Shown piece after piece: positions 63,391 through 64,000 of a stretch of DNA of 64,000 nt. The position numbers and the translations under genes were made by a program. Numbering within the stretch: position 1 is the stretch's first letter; each line of letters starts with the position of its first letter. The stretch lies in assembly GCF_003467445.1 (NCBI RefSeq), contig NZ_QSGS01000002.1:186001-250000 (forward strand). The letters are read 5' to 3'. The notes beneath the pieces are model-generated. The model was not told the DNA's origin. It made no database searches and saw nothing but the letters and a program-made list of their open reading frames with translations. The DNA comes from Exiguobacterium sp. AM39-5BH. Its GTDB lineage: Bacteria > Bacillota > Bacilli > Exiguobacteriales > Exiguobacteriaceae.

Positions 63391-64000
63391 TGTGAATCTT
63401 TTGCTTGTGCGTACGTCACCGTATCCGTCCGGACGACTTCCCCGTCGACTTCGATCGTCGCGGTTCCGACTTCGTCCGGTGCAATGACGAGTGTATACGA
63501 GTAAGTCGTCGTCTCCGTTATCTTATCACGCAACACTTCGACTTCGCCACGGGCGTCTACCGTCCGAATGACGACCTCGAGTGCCACAGGTTCTTCGCCT
63601 TCAGCAGGCGGATCGATTTCGACGTTGACTTCCCGTTCAATCGAGACGTCGGTCGGTTCGACCCCTTGCGACACGATGACGGTCAATTCCGTCCCCGGGT
63701 CGACGGCTGTTCCGGCCGTCGGTAACTGACGAATGATTTGGTTGGCGGGCACGCTCGTTGAATACTCGTCTCGTTTGACGATTTTCAAGCTATTCTGTTC
63801 GGCGTACGTCGTCGCCTCCTCAAACGTATACCCGGCTAAATTGGCGAGTTCGACTTTATTGCTACCGGTCGAAACGACGAGCGTCACCGTCTCTTCAGAC
63901 GGGATGACTTCGTTCCCGGGAGCAATCGACTGGGAGATGACATCGCCGCTCTCGACCGTTTCGGATGCCTCTGACTGGATTTCAATATCCGTGAAATCGA
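63387..64000 (-). CDS. prkC: Serine/threonine protein kinase PrkC (3' part only)
   Basis: This is the C-terminal part (about 204 residues) of the PASTA-domain kinase that senses muropeptides and phosphorylates translation and cell-wall proteins. The sequence visible is extracellular: repeats of the PASTA type (TFEEATTYAEQNSLKIVKRD, then TAVDPGTELTVIVSQG), and a C-terminal beta-rich domain (about the last 100 residues) ending VTYAQAKDSQ. The kinase domain and membrane helix are outside the window. Neighbour rsgA supports the assignment. Confidence 0.9.
   Translation of the reverse strand, partial: DFTDIEIQSEASETVESGDVISQSIAPGNEVIPSEETVTLVVSTGSNKVELANLAGYTFEEATTYAEQNSLKIVKRDEYSTSVPANQIIRQLPTAGTAVDPGTELTVIVSQGVEPTDVSIEREVNVEIDPPAEGEEPVALEVVIRTVDARGEVEVLRDKITETTTYSYTLVIAPDEVGTATIEVDGEVVRTDTVTYAQAKDSQ

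Overview
This window is a 64 kb piece of a Bacilli chromosome in which almost every gene lies on the minus strand. Gene order matches the Bacillus subtilis prkC-to-frr region nearly gene for gene. Several points suggest a non-sporulating, motile relative of the Exiguobacterium type: spoVM is absent between rpmB and thiN, cheB is absent from the che cluster, khpA and ylqD are absent between rpsP and rimM, and the GC content looks moderate for a Bacilli genome. The genus is an inference from layout and protein character, not a database result.

Read in the direction of transcription (from 64000 down to 1), the blocks are as follows. (1) prkC (3' part), rsgA, rpe, then thiT-thiN behind a TPP riboswitch. 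(2) rpmB on the plus strand, divergent from yloU-fakA; sdaAB-sdaAA-recG. (3) The lipid operon fapR-plsX-fabD-fabG, then acpP with its own promoter, and rnc. (4) A small plus-strand UPF0435/DUF1128 gene, then smc-ftsY. (5) ylxM-ffh, rpsP, rimM-trmD, rplS, the signal peptidase gene, rbgA, rnhB, ylqG and flhX. (6) sucC-sucD, dprA, topA, trmFO. (7) xerC-hslV-hslU-codY. (8) The roughly 24 kb fla/che operon from flgB to sigD and swrB. (9) rpsB, tsf, pyrH and frr (5' part).

The fla/che operon encodes the rod and basal body (FlgB, FlgC, FliE, FliF), the switch (FliG, FliM, FliY), the export apparatus (FliH, FliI, FliJ, FliO, FliP, FliQ, FliR, FlhB, FlhA), the hook (FliK, FlgD, FlgE), placement GTPases (FlhF, FlhG), chemotaxis signalling (CheA, CheW, CheC, CheD, CheY) and late control (SigD, SwrB, SwrD). 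Many junctions are ATGA, GTGA, TTGA or TAATG overlaps, which points to translational coupling.

Regulatory signals are readable from the sequence. They include a CodY box upstream of the codY operon, a FapR box at the fapR promoter, a second FapR-like palindrome upstream of the fatty-acid-kinase gene fakA, a cre site over the sucCD promoter, a TPP riboswitch, an L19 leader, and about a dozen intrinsic terminators.

Eight genes (pyrH, rpsB, flhF, topA, ffh, ftsY, smc, plsX) each carry one frameshift that is repaired by adding a single base, and each can be explained by a homopolymer run shortened by one. Most of these genes are essential in relatives, so assembly or sequencing indels are far more likely than real lesions. 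I annotate them as single genes. I saw no CRISPR array, insertion sequence, prophage, tRNA or rRNA, and no gene-free stretch longer than 300 bases.
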